Shown here: one piece after another, positions 10,152-19,500 of the stretch | Position numbering within the stretch: the first letter of the stretch is position 1 | Layout: every line of letters starts with the position of its first letter | Assembly (NCBI GenBank): GCA_012033335.1 | Contig: JAAURB010000061.1 | Span: 1-32,605 of the forward strand | DNA: 32,605 nt | Reading direction: 5' to 3' | Origin: Oscillatoriales cyanobacterium RM2_1_1 | Lineage (GTDB): Bacteria; Cyanobacteriota; Cyanobacteriia; Cyanobacteriales; Microcoleaceae | Made by a program: the position numbers and the translations under genes | Notes under the pieces: model-generated | Databases searched by the model: none | What the model was told of the DNA's origin: nothing | Seen by the model: only the letters and a program-made list of their open reading frames with translations

Positions 10152-10176
10152 CTTCAAGCCCATTGATCAAATTGGA

Positions 10177-10660
10177 CTAACCCTCTACCGCTTTGCGCTT
10201 CACTTTTATTGAGGGCGGTGCCGCAGAACCGTAGTTAACACGACAACCCAGGTTCAACAGATTAGAACTGCACTGGAGAGAGACAATTTGCTCATCGGGC
10301 ATAGTAGCACTACAGCTCACATAGCCATCGTCATTAGTATCTAGCATCATGCAACTGATGGGACTAGCACTAGACTGTCTCGACCAGGATTTTAGCCCCT
10401 GGGTCGCTACAATGTGGGGCCACAAATACGACAATAGAGCTCACCCCGGCGATCGCGACCAAAACCACACCAAGCTTAAGCTTCCAGCTCCTAAAAAAAG
10501 CACCAATCCCGGATTGAGCGTTGGCAACTGGACTACTGACTGGAGTCTGCTGAGTAATGACGGGTTGTTCAACTGGGGCAACAGGTTTAATGCTCTCTGG
10601 CTGATTAACGCTATTCTGAACCTGCTTTTCAGATTTACTTTCAGACATATTCTCAGACAT
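10177..10660 (-). pseudogene. small membrane-anchored Cys-rich protein, frameshifted
   Basis: Two overlapping leftward frames make sense only together. The first (from the ATG at 10660, with AGGGAG nine bases upstream) gives a polar Gln/Pro/Val linker, then a membrane segment KLKLGVVLVAIAGVSSIVV, and stops soon after SDPGAKILVETV. The second continues with SSASPISCMML, an acidic DTNDDG segment, several cysteines and a basic IKVKRKAVEG tail. Removing one base in the GGGG or AAAA run near 10390-10400 would give one product of about 160 residues with a single membrane anchor and a Cys-rich exported domain. I recognise no family. It could be a true pseudogene, a sequence error or, less likely, a +1 recoding site. 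The downstream terminator suggests that the full length is one transcription unit. Confidence 0.65.
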
Positions 10661-10696
10661 AGAGTTTAACTCCCTTAAAATCTTAATTTATAGCGC

Positions 10697-10784
10697 TTTT
10701 CAATCGTATGAGGTATGGATTTGGGAGGGTATGGCGCGGTACGCCACCATCTTCCGTGCTCCAGCAGCGTGAGAAACGCTCTAA
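10697..10784 (+). repeat. dispersed hairpin repeat, copy A
   Basis: This is an 88-bp element beginning TTTTCAATC and ending GAAACGCTCTAA. It belongs to the same family as copies at 19405-19492 (minus), 24820-24903 and 32350-32437. The ends are conserved and the central ~20 bases differ while keeping pairing potential (here ATGGCG around CGCC). AGCGTGAGAAACGCT at the 3' end forms a 5-bp hairpin, and AGCGCTTTTC just before the element is an imperfect inverted match (8 of 10) to GAGAAACGCT. It lies past the end of argS and just upstream of the frameshifted small gene. Confidence 0.75.
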
Positions 10785-10833
10785 GCATTACTTATCATCA
10801 TAACAATCTAGACAATCTAGATTTTAGCTGGAT

Positions 10834-10878
10834 CTTGTTAGAAATCACATCCGTTCCAGGACGGAAATCCCTAACAAG
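10834..10878 (-). terminator. inverted repeat spanning argS stop codon
   Basis: Perfect 8-bp arms CTTGTTAG (10834-10841) and CTAACAAG (10871-10878) bracket an inner pair TCCGT/ACGGA. The structure includes the last argS codons and the TGA stop, so a 3'-end hairpin would overlap coding sequence. There is no T-tract. Confidence 0.35.
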
Positions 10879-12602
10879 GAAAGCCCCAATTTCAGGGTTT
10901 TAGCTGTCAAGTCACAGAGCCCAAGGCGGGAAATGCGTTGAGGAATTTCAGCTTTGAGGACAGGGCACTGGTCGTAGAATTGGTTGAACTTCTGACTGAG
11001 TTCAAACAAGTACTGACATAGACGGTTGGGCAGAAGTTCTGTCGCCACTTCATCAATGATCAGATCAAATTGCAGCAAATGTCGAGCCAGAATCAATTCC
11101 GGTTCCGCCTGCAAGTGAATTTTTGCCCCTGTGCCTAACTGCTCAAAATCAATCTTCCCTTTGCGGCTGATTCCTTGAATCCGGACATAGGCATAGAGCA
11201 AGTAAGGAGCCGTATTGCCCTGCAAGGACAACATTTTATCAAAACTGAAACTGTAGTTGCTGGTACGGTTCTGGCTGAGATCAGCGTATTTTACCGCACT
11301 CATCCCCACAATTTGAGCTACATGCTCAATGAATTCAGCCGATTCAGAACGACCTTCCTCCGCCAGACGATTTTCCAGATCGGCGCGCGCCCGGTTAACG
11401 GCTTCATCAAGTAACTCCCGCAGCCGAACAGTATCTCCAGAACGGGTTTTGAGCTTTTTGCCATCCTCCCCCAGCACCAAGCCAAAGGGAACATGAATCA
11501 GTTCTACGGTTTCTGGAATCCAACCAGCCTTCTGGGCCACCTGCCAGACCTGGGTAAAATGATTGGCCTGTCCTGCATCCGTAATATAGATTATTTTAAC
11601 CGCCTGATCTTGATTGATCCGATAGCGAACAGCGGCCAGATCCGTTGTGGCGTAGTTGTAGCCCCCATCAGATTTCTGCACAATCAGGGGAAGAGGCTCC
11701 CCATCCTTGTTGGTAAATCCTTCCAGAAAAACACACTGAGCCCCGTCACTTTCTACCAGTAATCCGGTTTGTTCTAGATCTGCAATCACCCCAAGCAACA
11801 GGGGATTGTAAAATGATTCCCCCCGTTCCGTGAGCTGGACATCAAGCAGGTCATAGATCACCTGAAACTCTCGCCGGGATTGATCGCAGAGTAATTGCCA
11901 AGCGCGGCGACTATCCTCTGCCCCCGCTTGCAATCGCACCACCTCTTTGCGGGCGGTTTCCTTGAAGTCCGGATCCTGATCAAAGCGAACTTTAGCTTGG
12001 CGATAGAAGTTGACCAGATCGCCCAAATCTAGAGCATCAGCAGTAGTCAAAGCATCTGGATAGGCTTCCCGCAAATAGGTGATCAACATACCAAACTGCG
12101 TCCCCCAATCTCCGACATGGTTGAGCCGCAATACATCATGGCCCTGAAATTCTAGAATCCGAGCAATGCAGTCCCCAATAATAGTCGAACGCAGATGGCC
12201 AACATGCATTTCCTTGGCAATATTGGGGCTAGAAAAATCTACAATAACTTTTTCGGGAGCGTTGGTGGGCGCGATGCCCATGCGCCTATCCCCGACCATA
12301 GAATTGAGTTGAGCTTCCAGGTAATCTGGCTTGAGCTTCAAATTGATGAATCCTGGCCCAGCAATTTCGGGATCCTCACAAATATCACTGATTTCTAAAT
12401 GTTGGACAATCTGAGTGGCAATGGTTCGGGGATTGTCTTTCAATGCTTTGGTGAGGGACATGGCTACATTGCATTGATAATCCCCAAATCTGGGATTGCT
12501 GGCGGGAACTAACATCACATCCGCCCTATCTTCCACAGTCTCCCCATAGGCTATTACTAAAGCCCGCTCAAAGCGCGATCGCAGTTGTTCAAGAATTGAC
12601 AT
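10845..12602 (-). CDS. argS: arginyl-tRNA synthetase
   Basis: The enzyme charges tRNA-Arg with arginine using ATP. The 585-residue protein has the N-terminal Add1 domain (ends near SLTKAL), the class I signature in the form HVGHLRST (about residue 133 on), and the degenerate KMSKS-equivalent region [16 protein letters not shown]. The C-terminal anticodon-binding helical domain ends in the typical LGISVLERM. Length is normal for the family. The ATG start gives a normal N-terminus. The upstream phycobilisome-like gene ends 25 bases before it on the same strand, so the two may be co-transcribed. Confidence 0.97.
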   Translation of the reverse strand: MSILEQLRSRFERALVIAYGETVEDRADVMLVPASNPRFGDYQCNVAMSLTKALKDNPRTIATQIVQHLEISDICEDPEIAGPGFINLKLKPDYLEAQLNSMVGDRRMGIAPTNAPEKVIVDFSSPNIAKEMHVGHLRSTIIGDCIARILEFQGHDVLRLNHVGDWGTQFGMLITYLREAYPDALTTADALDLGDLVNFYRQAKVRFDQDPDFKETARKEVVRLQAGAEDSRRAWQLLCDQSRREFQVIYDLLDVQLTERGESFYNPLLLGVIADLEQTGLLVESDGAQCVFLEGFTNKDGEPLPLIVQKSDGGYNYATTDLAAVRYRINQDQAVKIIYITDAGQANHFTQVWQVAQKAGWIPETVELIHVPFGLVLGEDGKKLKTRSGDTVRLRELLDEAVNRARADLENRLAEEGRSESAEFIEHVAQIVGMSAVKYADLSQNRTSNYSFSFDKMLSLQGNTAPYLLYAYVRIQGISRKGKIDFEQLGTGAKIHLQAEPELILARHLLQFDLIIDEVATELLPNRLCQYLFELSQKFNQFYDQCPVLKAEIPQRISRLGLCDLTAKTLKLGLSLLGISVLERM

Positions 12603-12627
12603 TAGAAATTAGTTTCAGTCCCATTAT

Positions 12628-13230
12628 CTAGATTGACGAATTAAATTGACGAAGCTGACCAATCAGATGATCAAAATAGGGGGCGATTTGATCCATTTGT
12701 TCCGGTTCAATTCGCCGCAGACTCGCCGCCTTCAATCCCTCCAGACCCGTTACCATTGCTGGTAAGGGAACCTGAAGCTCCTGATAGAGCAACTCCATAT
12801 AGTGCAATCCCTCTGGATTGGTATATTGCACCTGACCTCCGGCAATTCCATAGGTAATGCAGCGGAGAAAATGCCAGAAGTCCCGCCAGCAAGCCTGGGT
12901 TCGTTCTGGGGGATAAAGCCCCCCTCCCGGTTCTGTAATCCCTGGGTATTGGGCTAGAACTTGTTCTCGAGCTTCTGTGACAATTTCAGACACTTGATCT
13001 CGCAAATCAGCCGTCAGTCCAATCTGAGTCTCACTGGTCATCTGCTGAAGTTGGGGATGAGTCACCAGGGTTTGGGTCAGAATCGCTAGGTCTTCATCCG
13101 ACAGATAGCGACCTGCGTCGTCCGCCTGCTGAAAACGGTCGATGATTTCATCGGGATAAATATCTCGCCAGGAAGTAAAACTGACAATTCTGGCTTTGGG
13201 GATGAGTTCTTGAGCGCGCTGGGTCAACAT
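12628..13230 (-). CDS. phycobilisome alpha/beta-subunit-like protein
   Basis: The 200-residue protein has a globin-like phycobiliprotein pattern. The segment ERTQACWRDFWHFLRCITY (about 110-127) aligns with the CLRD...LRxxTY helix of phycocyanin and allophycocyanin. The cysteine that binds bilin there (Cys84 class) is retained as C114. The following GIAGG and the LQVPLPAMVTGLEGLKAA region match the later helices. The ~60 N-terminal residues are longer than in structural subunits, and it is not a standard ApcA/B/D/F or CpcA/B. Related lone proteins are generally annotated only as phycobilisome protein. A light- or stress-linked accessory role is plausible but not shown. It lies directly upstream of argS. 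Confidence 0.75.
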   Translation of the reverse strand: MLTQRAQELIPKARIVSFTSWRDIYPDEIIDRFQQADDAGRYLSDEDLAILTQTLVTHPQLQQMTSETQIGLTADLRDQVSEIVTEAREQVLAQYPGITEPGGGLYPPERTQACWRDFWHFLRCITYGIAGGQVQYTNPEGLHYMELLYQELQVPLPAMVTGLEGLKAASLRRIEPEQMDQIAPYFDHLIGQLRQFNSSI

Positions 13231-13355
13231 GGGCTATATATCTGATCTTATAAACTGCTACGGATTTCACTGGGGCCTTAACTTAAATCTACCTTTAATA
13301 TTGTCTAATCTTTATTGTCTAATTTTTGGGAGGCACTGCAGTGATTATTCAAAAA

Positions 13356-15182
13356 TTATTTTATTCTCAGCTCTTGTCTCTGGGGAATTTCAACAACAAA
13401 CTCTGCTCCTTTCCCCCGCTCTGAAACACACTGCAACGAACCCCCGTGGTTTTCAACTACAATCTGATAGCTGATTGATAGGCCAATACCAGTTCCCTGA
13501 CCAACCGGCTTCGTGGTGAAGAATGGATCAAATAAGCGGCTTTGAATCGCTTCTGGAATGCCAGGGCCATTATCAATAATCCGAACCCTCACTGATTCCC
13601 CTTGCATTTCTGTGGCAATGATAATTTGTGGATCGGGTCGATCCATTTCCAAATCCTCGATCACTGCTTTTTTATATACCTGATCCAGGGCATCAATGGC
13701 ATTGCTGACAAGATTCATAAAAACCTGATTCAACTGCCCGGCATAACATTCAATGGCAGGCAATTCACCATAATGTTTATGCAACTGAATGGCTGAACGA
13801 TAGCCATTTTCTTTTAAGCGATGCTGCAAGATCAAAATTGTGCTGTCAATCCCTTCATGTACATTAACGGTCTTGCAATCTGATTCATCCAGGCGAGAAA
13901 AATTCCGCAGCGATCGCACGATTTCTTTAATTCGAGCGGCCCCGATTTGCATTGACCCAATAATTCGGGGCAAATCCTCCACCATAAATTCTAGATCCGC
14001 TTCCTCAGCGATGGCCTGAATGTCTGGGGGGGCATCAGGATAGTGGCGTTGATAGAGGTGAATAATTTGCAGCAAATCCTGGGTGTAGGTGTTGGTGTAG
14101 ATGAGATTGCCGCTGATGAAATTGACGGGATTATTAATTTCATGGGCAATACCCGCCATCATCTGCCCCAGGGAGGACATTTTCTCGGTTTGCACCAGTT
14201 GAGTTTGGGTTTTTTGCAATTCTTCCAGGGTGAGTTGTAGGGTTTGAGTTTGATCGGCCGCCTCAACTGCCGCCTGTTCCAAGTCCTGAGTCCGTTCAGA
14301 TACTCGCTGAATCAGCAAGTTGAGAGATTCAGCCAATAGACCCACCTCATCGTGGGTCGTGACTGGAACCCGCAGATCAAAGTTGGATTCTATAGCAGCC
14401 TGCTGCGCCACCTGGGTCACCCGCTCAATCGGTTGGGCGATCGCCCGGGTGGTGCGCCATGCCAGCAACCCCGCAAAAGTCCCACATCCCAGCATACTCA
14501 GGACAATAATCAGCTTTTCCAACCCTTGGGCCGCCTCCATCGCATCCCCGGCCTGCTGTTCTTGCTGCCGAGCGACGGAGCTGATCCTCAGCAATTCCTG
14601 GTTAAGTTGATCCAGTTGGTTTTGTGATTCGTCGGTGATGATTGAGCGCAGTGATTGGGGGGATGAAGCTAGGCTAGGGGCACCGGGTGTAGAGCCGCCC
14701 AACAGGGGAGCGAGCCTTTGGGTCGTGCGTTTGACCTGGGCAGTATAACTGTTGATCAGGGTACTGAGTTGTTGCGGTTCTGTGGCCAGCCAGCCGGGAT
14801 TGCGGGTTAGAAATTCTGCGATTTGTTGCTGCAGCCGCTGGATAGTTTGAGTGTTAGATTGAATTTTTTCATACCGTTGCGTGAGGAACGGGAGTTGACT
14901 CCCCGGCACCAGTAAACGGGTAAGATTGAGCTGAAAGTCCTTGGCTTCCCTCTCAAACTGTTGCAAGAGTTGAGATTGTTCTTGAGCTTCCCCCAACTGC
15001 TCAATCCCCTGGCCCTGGTAATAATCCGCCATCAGCATTCCTGCCATGGAGCCCAGAAATCCAATCCCGATTGAGATTAAATAACCCAAGCCAATTTTTT
15101 GATAAATCTTGCGATTGCGCCGAGGGGTTGGGAACCCATGGTAACCTGGCTTGCCAGTTTGATGATATTGAGTTGGCTTCAT
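13356..15182 (-). CDS. membrane sensor histidine kinase with HAMP domain
   Basis: A first membrane segment (about 30-52 of 608), an extracytoplasmic Gln-rich helical sensor region (~55-220), a second membrane segment (LIIVLSMLGCGTFAGLLAW) and a HAMP domain ending near RVSERTQDLE lead into a coiled coil. The H-box is MMAGIAHEINNPVNF, with the phosphoacceptor His. The ATP-binding domain has NLVSNAIDAL (N-box), IIDNGPGIP (G1), FDPFFTTK (F) and GQGTGIGLSIS (G2). The HEINNP form is typical of NtrB/HPK4-type kinases, which are common in cyanobacteria. No response regulator is adjacent, so partner and signal are unknown. I chose the ATG at 15182 rather than the TTG three codons upstream; neither has a clear ribosome binding site. 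Confidence 0.9.
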   Translation of the reverse strand: MKPTQYHQTGKPGYHGFPTPRRNRKIYQKIGLGYLISIGIGFLGSMAGMLMADYYQGQGIEQLGEAQEQSQLLQQFEREAKDFQLNLTRLLVPGSQLPFLTQRYEKIQSNTQTIQRLQQQIAEFLTRNPGWLATEPQQLSTLINSYTAQVKRTTQRLAPLLGGSTPGAPSLASSPQSLRSIITDESQNQLDQLNQELLRISSVARQQEQQAGDAMEAAQGLEKLIIVLSMLGCGTFAGLLAWRTTRAIAQPIERVTQVAQQAAIESNFDLRVPVTTHDEVGLLAESLNLLIQRVSERTQDLEQAAVEAADQTQTLQLTLEELQKTQTQLVQTEKMSSLGQMMAGIAHEINNPVNFISGNLIYTNTYTQDLLQIIHLYQRHYPDAPPDIQAIAEEADLEFMVEDLPRIIGSMQIGAARIKEIVRSLRNFSRLDESDCKTVNVHEGIDSTILILQHRLKENGYRSAIQLHKHYGELPAIECYAGQLNQVFMNLVSNAIDALDQVYKKAVIEDLEMDRPDPQIIIATEMQGESVRVRIIDNGPGIPEAIQSRLFDPFFTTKPVGQGTGIGLSISYQIVVENHGGSLQCVSERGKGAEFVVEIPQRQELRIK

Positions 15183-15494
15183 GACAATCAACAGAAAGGA
15201 GGGCTGCTGGTCTTTTGGGAATGGGATAAAAGGTTGTTATTAGAGGTCGTTACTCAAGACTGTTATTAAAGGTTGCTATGAAAGACTACTCCTAAAGTCT
15301 TTTTGGAAGACTACCCGGGGGAACAGTCTTGAAAGATTGTGGTCAAAGACCGGCTACAGAATTCAACTAAGCACCGGGCTAGCAGCAAATCCTGCTGCAT
15401 AAACCCTTGTAAGGCTTTCTTCCTGAGATCCCATAGACTTTCGGGACACTTTCATTAGAAACTTTATAGGAAACCTCAGAAGCCCATCAAAAAC
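15183..15494. other. intergenic region with degenerate ~13-bp periodic repeats
   Basis: No gene is seen. From 15229 to about 15320 the sequence repeats loosely every 13-14 bases (AAAGGTTGTTATT, AGAGGTCGTTACTC, AAGACTGTTATTA, AAGGTTGCTATGA, AAGACTACTCCTA). It includes a 7-bp hairpin AAAGACT/AGTCTTT (15281-15302). A second hairpin GCAGCA/TGCTGC lies at 15382-15398. The region is downstream of tyrS and upstream of the kinase. Confidence 0.45.
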
Positions 15495-16748
15495 CTAAAG
15501 CACCAACCGCAGGAATTTTTTCTTCCCGACCTGTAAAACTCGACCATTCAACTCTTCGGCAGAATCAAAGCTCAGATCAGTGTCACAGAGGCGATCGCCA
15601 TCCAACCTGACTGCACCTCCCTGAATCTGGCGGCGGGCATCGCTACTCCCCTGGCATAACTTACTAGTGCTTAGAATATAAAAGAGTTTCGCTGGGAATT
15701 CAACGGTAGCCAGGGAGAATTCTGGCACGGCATCCGCCTGGGTTGCATCCCCCTGGATCAGGGTTAAAGCTGCCTGTTGAGCGTCCAAGGCTGCAGTTTT
15801 CCCATGGTATTGAGTCACCACTTCCAGAGCCAGGAGTTTTTGTTTGTCTCGGGGATTGTCTGGCAATTGATCCAGGGGTAAATCAGTCAGTAGCTCAAAA
15901 TATTGAGCAATCACGCTATCCGGAATTTTCTCTAGCTTGGAATACATAGACAAGGGGTTCTCAGACAATCCGACATAATTGCCTAAGGATTTGGACATTT
16001 TTTGACTGCCATCTGTGCCAATCAAAATGGGCATCAGCAAACCGAACTGAGGACGCTGGCCAAAATGCCGTTGCAGATCCCGGCCCACCGCCAGATTAAA
16101 CTTTTGATCCGTTCCTCCCAATTCCACATCCGCCATCACCGCCACGGAGTCGTAGCCTTGCATCAGGGGATAGAGAAATTCATGCAGGTAAATGGGATTG
16201 CCCTTGTCATAGCGCTCGGCAAATCCTTCCTTGGCTAACATCTGTCCCACGGTCATCGTCCCCAACAGTTCCAGGATTTTTGTCAGATCCAACTGGGACA
16301 ACCACTCAGAATTGCGCCGAATTTCCAAGCGCCCCGGCGTGTCAAAGTCTAAAATCGGGCGTACCTGATCAAGATAGGTTTGGGCATTGGCTTCCACCTG
16401 TTCGGGGGTGAGCTGGTTACGGGTTTCAGATTTGCCCGTTGGATCCCCAATCCGGGCGGTGAAATCCCCAACAATCAAAACTGCCCTATGTCCAGCATCC
16501 TGAAAAGCCCGCAGCTTGCGGAAGACAATGCTATGGCCCAGATGAATATCACTCCCGGTTGGATCAATGCCAAACTTGATTCGCAGGGGGCGATCGCTCT
16601 GGGCAATCCGCTGTCCCAGGTGTCCATCAGGGTGCTGAGAATCCAGGTGTTCGGGGAAGATCTCACTGACTCCCCGGCTGAGTTTGGGATCGCTTTGTAG
16701 CGAGATTCCTGACTGGAGTTCTGGTTCTGGGGATAAATTTGTAGCCAT
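15495..16748 (-). CDS. tyrS: tyrosyl-tRNA synthetase
   Basis: The enzyme charges tRNA-Tyr. Class I signatures are present: DIHLGHS (HIGH motif) after KFGIDPTGS, and QKMSKSLGN (KMSKS). The C-terminal ~65 residues, with [17 protein letters not shown] and ending [14 protein letters not shown], form the S4-like RNA-binding domain. The 417-residue form starts at the ATG at 16748 ([11 protein letters not shown]). A longer frame from a TTG at 16817 adds 23 residues and is less likely. It is the TyrRS form with the [14 protein letters not shown] signature, common in cyanobacteria. Confidence 0.95.
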   Translation of the reverse strand: MATNLSPEPELQSGISLQSDPKLSRGVSEIFPEHLDSQHPDGHLGQRIAQSDRPLRIKFGIDPTGSDIHLGHSIVFRKLRAFQDAGHRAVLIVGDFTARIGDPTGKSETRNQLTPEQVEANAQTYLDQVRPILDFDTPGRLEIRRNSEWLSQLDLTKILELLGTMTVGQMLAKEGFAERYDKGNPIYLHEFLYPLMQGYDSVAVMADVELGGTDQKFNLAVGRDLQRHFGQRPQFGLLMPILIGTDGSQKMSKSLGNYVGLSENPLSMYSKLEKIPDSVIAQYFELLTDLPLDQLPDNPRDKQKLLALEVVTQYHGKTAALDAQQAALTLIQGDATQADAVPEFSLATVEFPAKLFYILSTSKLCQGSSDARRQIQGGAVRLDGDRLCDTDLSFDSAEELNGRVLQVGKKKFLRLVL

Positions 16749-17347
16749 AGTTGTCACGATTCTTGGGAAGACACCCGTTTGATTCAGGTTTTGATCAGGA
16801 GACACTATCAAGTTCAATCCAAACCCAAAATCTAGCTAACCGACCACTTTGCCAATAGCCCATCAGATCCGCTAGTCTTATGTCTAATTGGATTATTTTG
16901 ATAGGGGAGCTTGATCCCTTGAACTTGCCGTTGCTGCCATTATTGCAAATGTTGCGAACTCTTGATCGGTCTCCCTCTGGGATGCCTTTCATCATAGTTC
17001 GGCAATCTTTAACAACCTGTGGCGTGGGGAAGGGTCAGTTTTAGAGGGTCAATAGAGCATCAAGCCAAAAGGGTTAGAGGTCAAGAATCGAGTTTCTGTT
17101 CAGCCCCACCTTAACGGACAAGCCTAATTTGTGCTATCACTCAGTAGTGGTGTCAATTGATTCAGCCTTCCCATAGTTTAGACTATGTTTCTAATGATTT
17201 CGTGTATTGCCATTGCAGAATCCCTTGGCTCTAAACTCAAGTCAACCTAAAGTTAACGGGCTATTTTTGACGGATTGGTTCTGTTTCACTGGTTATCTCT
17301 AAGCTGGTTATGTTTTGAAAAGTTTCTCTGGAGGGAGTGAGGTCAAC
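16749..17347. other. divergent intergenic region, tyrS / PBP
   Basis: About 600 bases separate the starts of tyrS (left) and the penicillin-binding protein (right). The region should carry both promoters. I could not assign either with confidence: TTGACG near 17268 is a possible -35 but lacks a well spaced -10. No ORF with coding character was seen. Confidence 0.4.
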
Positions 17348-19276
17348 GTGTCATCAACAAATGCTATTTCACAAGAACCTCGTCGGATACAGTCTTCTGG
17401 ACTGTTTGACTTTGTTCAGTCAGTTAGCAAAGTTACAGCCGGAACCTTGTTGAGCGTTACGATGCTGGCAAGTTCTGTGGTTGCCGGAGGGTTGGTGGGA
17501 TTAGCGATCAGTTTTCGCAATCTCCCGGATGTACGTGTCCTCCAGAGCTATGCCCCAACTGAAACCACCCATATTTACGATATTAAAGGTAGGCCCCTGG
17601 CCAGTCTCCATGATGAGGCCAATCGAGAAGTGGTCTCCCTGAATGATGTTTCTCCCCATCTCAAACGGGCTGTTCTGGCGATTGAAGATAGCAATTTCTA
17701 CTATCACAAAGGAATTTATCCCACCGGGGTCATTCGGGCCTTCGTGGCCAACCTGGAAACCGGGGAAACCGTTGAAGGGGGATCGACCTTGACTATGCAG
17801 TTGGTCAAGAACTTATTTCTCTCCCCTCGACGTACCATCAGCCGCAAAGCCGCCGAAGCCGTTATGGCCATTCGGATTGAGCAGGTTTTGTCTAAGGATG
17901 AGATTTTAGAGCTCTATCTCAATCAGGTCTACTGGGGTCACAACCTCTATGGAGCTGAAACAGCAGCCCGCAGCTATTTCAACAAATCCGCCTCAGATTT
18001 GACCCTAGCGGAAGCCTCGATGATGGCAGGTTTGATTCCGGCCCCTGAGGATTACAGTCCGTTTGTCGATTACAAAAAGGCAAAGCAGCGGCAGGCGACT
18101 GTTTTAACCCGATTGCGAGAGCTGAAGTGGATCACTCCCAAAGAAGACGCAGAGGCTCGCAAGCAGAATTTGCTAGTGGGCAGTGTGACCTCCTTCCAAC
18201 AAAGTCAATTGCCCTACGTGACAGAAGCAGTAGTCCAGGAATTGACGCAAAAATTTGGGCGAGATGCGGTTCTCAAAGGCGGAATGCGAGTCCAAACCAC
18301 AATTGACATCAACTTCCAGCGCACGGCTGAGGAAATTGTCAGCAAGTGGCATGATCGACTCTACTATCGAGGGCTTTACCGCAGTCGAGAGGAGGGACAG
18401 ATTGCCCTGGCAGCAGTCGATCCTCGAACCCATTTTGTCAAGGCCATGGTAGGGGGAGCAGATTACAAAACCAGTCAATACAACCGGGCAATTCAAGCTC
18501 GACGACAACCCGGATCATCCTTTAAGCCTTTTGTTTATTACGCCGCATTTGCTTCAGGAAATTATTCTCCGGGGTCTACAGTGTATGACACCCCGGTCAG
18601 CTACCGGGACGGCTATGGCTATTACTCCCCCCGGAACTACGGTGGCGGTTACTCTGGGGCGGTGAGTGTTCGGGCTGCCCTGGAAAACTCCCTGAATGTT
18701 CCAGCGGTCAAGATTGGTCAAGATGTAGGGCTAAATCAAGTGGTGGAAATCTGCCGGATTTTAGGATTCAAGAGTCCAATGGATCCAGTGATTTCCCTGC
18801 CATTGGGTTCAGTTGACGTGACCCCAATGGAAATGGCCGGAGCCTATGCTACCTTCGCCAACGAGGGCTGGCACTCAGACACCACGGTGATTGTCCAGGT
18901 CACCGATAGTCAAGGCAATATTTTGCTCGACAATACCCCCAAACCCCGGCTAGTTTTGAATCAGTGGGCCACTGCATCTTTGAATGAGGTTCTGCAGGGG
19001 GTAATCTCAGGAGGAACCGGAACCCGAGCTCAAATTGGTCGTCCCGCTGCCGGAAAAACGGGAACGACTTCTTCAGAACGGGATGTCTGGTTTGTGGGCT
19101 ACACTCCTCAGCTTTCAACGGCTGTGTGGATTGGCAATGATGACTTTACCCCACTGGTGGGAGATGCCACCGGAGGAACAACTGTCGCCCCAGTCTGGCG
19201 TGACTTCATGAGTCAAGCCCTATCCGATCAACCCGTCTTAAATTTCCGCTCTGCCTCCCAGTTCGAGCGCCCCTAA
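17348..19276 (+). CDS. class A penicillin-binding protein (PBP1A-type transglycosylase/transpeptidase)
   Basis: This bifunctional enzyme polymerises and cross-links peptidoglycan at the outer face of the cytoplasmic membrane. A single membrane anchor (about 30-55) is followed by the GT51 glycosyltransferase domain with catalytic Glu in AIEDSNFYYHKG (E113) and EGGSTLTMQLVKN. The transpeptidase domain has SSFK (Ser390), SLN and KTGTT in the expected order and stops soon after KTG, typical for short cyanobacterial class A PBPs. I chose the GTG at 17348, preceded by a strong GGAGGGAG/GAGG stretch, over a TTG 33 bases upstream. It is monocistronic, with a terminator-like hairpin after it. Confidence 0.94.
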   Translation: MSSTNAISQEPRRIQSSGLFDFVQSVSKVTAGTLLSVTMLASSVVAGGLVGLAISFRNLPDVRVLQSYAPTETTHIYDIKGRPLASLHDEANREVVSLNDVSPHLKRAVLAIEDSNFYYHKGIYPTGVIRAFVANLETGETVEGGSTLTMQLVKNLFLSPRRTISRKAAEAVMAIRIEQVLSKDEILELYLNQVYWGHNLYGAETAARSYFNKSASDLTLAEASMMAGLIPAPEDYSPFVDYKKAKQRQATVLTRLRELKWITPKEDAEARKQNLLVGSVTSFQQSQLPYVTEAVVQELTQKFGRDAVLKGGMRVQTTIDINFQRTAEEIVSKWHDRLYYRGLYRSREEGQIALAAVDPRTHFVKAMVGGADYKTSQYNRAIQARRQPGSSFKPFVYYAAFASGNYSPGSTVYDTPVSYRDGYGYYSPRNYGGGYSGAVSVRAALENSLNVPAVKIGQDVGLNQVVEICRILGFKSPMDPVISLPLGSVDVTPMEMAGAYATFANEGWHSDTTVIVQVTDSQGNILLDNTPKPRLVLNQWATASLNEVLQGVISGGTGTRAQIGRPAAGKTGTTSSERDVWFVGYTPQLSTAVWIGNDDFTPLVGDATGGTTVAPVWRDFMSQALSDQPVLNFRSASQFERP

Positions 19277-19285
19277 AAATTAAGT

Positions 19286-19317
19286 CTTGATTTCCTTTCC
19301 TCAAGGAACTCAAGTTT
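19286..19317 (+). terminator. terminator-like hairpin after PBP gene
   Basis: Arms CTTGATTTCC and GGAACTCAAG pair over 9 of 10 positions with a 9-base loop, followed by TTT. It starts 9 bases after the PBP stop codon. Confidence 0.55.
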
Positions 19318-19404
19318 AGAGCCCCATCCTAAGTCTAGGATCGTACAATAGGAGAAATATTCAGGGTTACGGTTAAAGATGTCTATAGGCGGTTAATTCT
19401 GTAA

Positions 19405-19492
19405 GTGCAGCGTTTCTGACGCTGCTGGAGCACGGGAGTCAATGGCGCAGTGTGTCACCTACTCCCAAATCCTGACCTCACGGGGTCAAGAT
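19405..19492 (-). repeat. dispersed hairpin repeat, copy B
   Basis: This is a minus-strand copy of the family described at 10697. In family orientation it carries GTGAGGTCAGGATTTGGGAG, a variable core, then CTCCCGTGCTCCAGCAGCG. GCAGCGT/ACGCTGC around CAGAA forms a perfect 7-bp 3' hairpin, the best preserved among the copies. The first base is about 130 bases after the PBP stop codon. Confidence 0.72.
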
Positions 19493-19500
19493 TCTTATGT

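Larger units (their letters stand above)
9815..10176. other. intergenic region with orphan rightward terminator
   Basis: No convincing ORF is present. The region has a short hairpin AAAGGG/CCCTTT (9908-9926) and ends in two back-to-back hairpins listed separately. The rightward terminator at 10075-10106 has no annotated rightward gene before it, so a small RNA transcribed from this region is possible. Confidence 0.4.
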
